Shown here piece after piece: positions 50,598-51,011 of a DNA stretch of 51,011 bases. The stretch covers positions 1-51,011 of the forward strand of contig CASEMS010000007.1 in the NCBI GenBank assembly GCA_949288955.1, given 5' to 3'. The position numbers and the translations under genes are program-made. The stretch comes from an uncultured Lentisphaeraceae bacterium (GTDB lineage Bacteria > Verrucomicrobiota > Kiritimatiellia > RFP12 > DVOR01). A model generated the notes under the pieces. That model was not told where the DNA came from. It did no database searches and saw nothing but the letters and a program-made list of their open reading frames with translations. The first letter of the stretch is position 1, and every line of letters starts with the position of its first letter.

Positions 50598-51011
50598 ATG
50601 CCCACCCTCGACGAAATCATCGCGCGGAGCGACCGCCGCCGCCGCGCCCAAAGCGCGCTTGCCTACGCCCGCGCCACCGGCCAGGACAACGACCACGCCG
50701 TGCGCACCCTCCCCAACGGCCGCGACTACCTCCTCGGCCCCGACGGCGCCATCACCGCGCCCGTCGCCCACGACCGCCCCCTCGACCCCGGCGAATACGC
50801 CGCGCTCGACCGCGCCCGCGCCTCCGGCGACGACATGGCCCTCGCCGCGCTCTACGCGCCCGAACGCCGCGCCCGCGCCGTGCCCTACTGGGAGAGCGCC
50901 TACCTCGACCCCGCCTCCGCGGCCGTCTCCGGCACGGTTTTCTGGGACTCAGACGGCAATGGCAAGCGGGACGCGGGCGAGGCCCCGTGCGCGGGCGCGG
51001 CGGTCTCCGAC
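50598..51011 (+). CDS. Partial gene: virion protein with SdrD_B-like domain
   Basis: 138 codons are visible with no stop, so it runs off the window. It begins MPTLDEIIARSDRRRRAQSA; GAAAGGAG precedes the ATG. Residues about 110-138 (VSGTVFWDSDGNGKRDAGEA) match the SdrD_B repeat of surface adhesins, whose DxDGNG loop binds calcium. The setting in the head-tail module suggests a virion decoration or tail protein that binds a surface. The rest is unseen. Confidence 0.75.
   Translation, partial: MPTLDEIIARSDRRRRAQSALAYARATGQDNDHAVRTLPNGRDYLLGPDGAITAPVAHDRPLDPGEYAALDRARASGDDMALAALYAPERRARAVPYWESAYLDPASAAVSGTVFWDSDGNGKRDAGEAPCAGAAVSD

Overview
The window comes from a high-GC bacterium. Its left part (about 1-17.7 kb) is ordinary chromosome. 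From about 19.7 kb to the right edge it is one side of an integrated tailed-phage genome that runs off the end of the window. The long run of type II secretion pseudopilin genes and the dense families of short modular intergenic repeats would suit the Planctomycetes-Verrucomicrobia-Lentisphaerae assemblage. This placement is inference only: no rRNA, tRNA or other phylogenetic marker was found.

Chromosome: 1-852 is packed with repeats. Four genes follow: an acyltransferase-3 membrane protein, then a LysR regulator divergent from a hexapeptide O-acetyltransferase that is translationally coupled to a secreted alpha/beta hydrolase. An 85-bp perfect inverted repeat (549-633 and 5053-5137) flanks this block. 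Next is a leftward cluster, in transcription order gdhA, a GspF platform protein, seven pseudopilins (three GspG-like, then GspH-, GspI-, GspJ- and GspG/H-like), a very large GspK-like protein, a small acidic protein and tpiA. From 17.7 to 19.4 kb lie an IS30-like transposase remnant lacking most of its catalytic core and a small orphan gene.

Prophage: a tyrosine integrase (19.8-21.0 kb) is followed by a leftward two-gene membrane operon that includes a membrane-anchored WYL-domain protein. Divergent from it is a rightward early operon (ribbon-helix-helix protein, tandem excisionase-like HTH proteins, small unknowns, a replication protein with the MSWIKIE start, and a DnaB-like helicase). A 13-bp motif found three times (GGTGTAAACAACC) is the likely operator. 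From 28.7 to 40.2 kb come virion and lysis-type genes: a collagen-like tail fibre, a secreted structural protein, small membrane/holin-like proteins, a small helical-hairpin protein resembling Acb2/Tad1 nucleotide sponges, a 769-residue repeat protein and two further structural candidates. From 40.2 kb come SSB, large terminase, scaffold, major capsid protein, portal, an adaptor-like protein and a partial SdrD_B-domain protein.

A leftward, translationally coupled three-gene cassette (43.0-44.6 kb) sits between terminase and scaffold. It contains a TIGR04255-like gene and two small conserved-looking genes, and it has a perfect consensus sigma-70 promoter (TTGACA, 17 bp, TATAAT). This moron-like cargo is the best candidate for an undescribed system.

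The second striking signal is structural. Nearly every gap between phage genes holds a modular palindromic repeat. At several boundaries the repeat begins next to a perfect hairpin made of the end of the gene plus an inverted copy of it, in three cases enclosing the stop codon. One such element lies in frame inside the terminase nuclease domain. Related modules occur in the host part of the window, so host and prophage share the repeat families.
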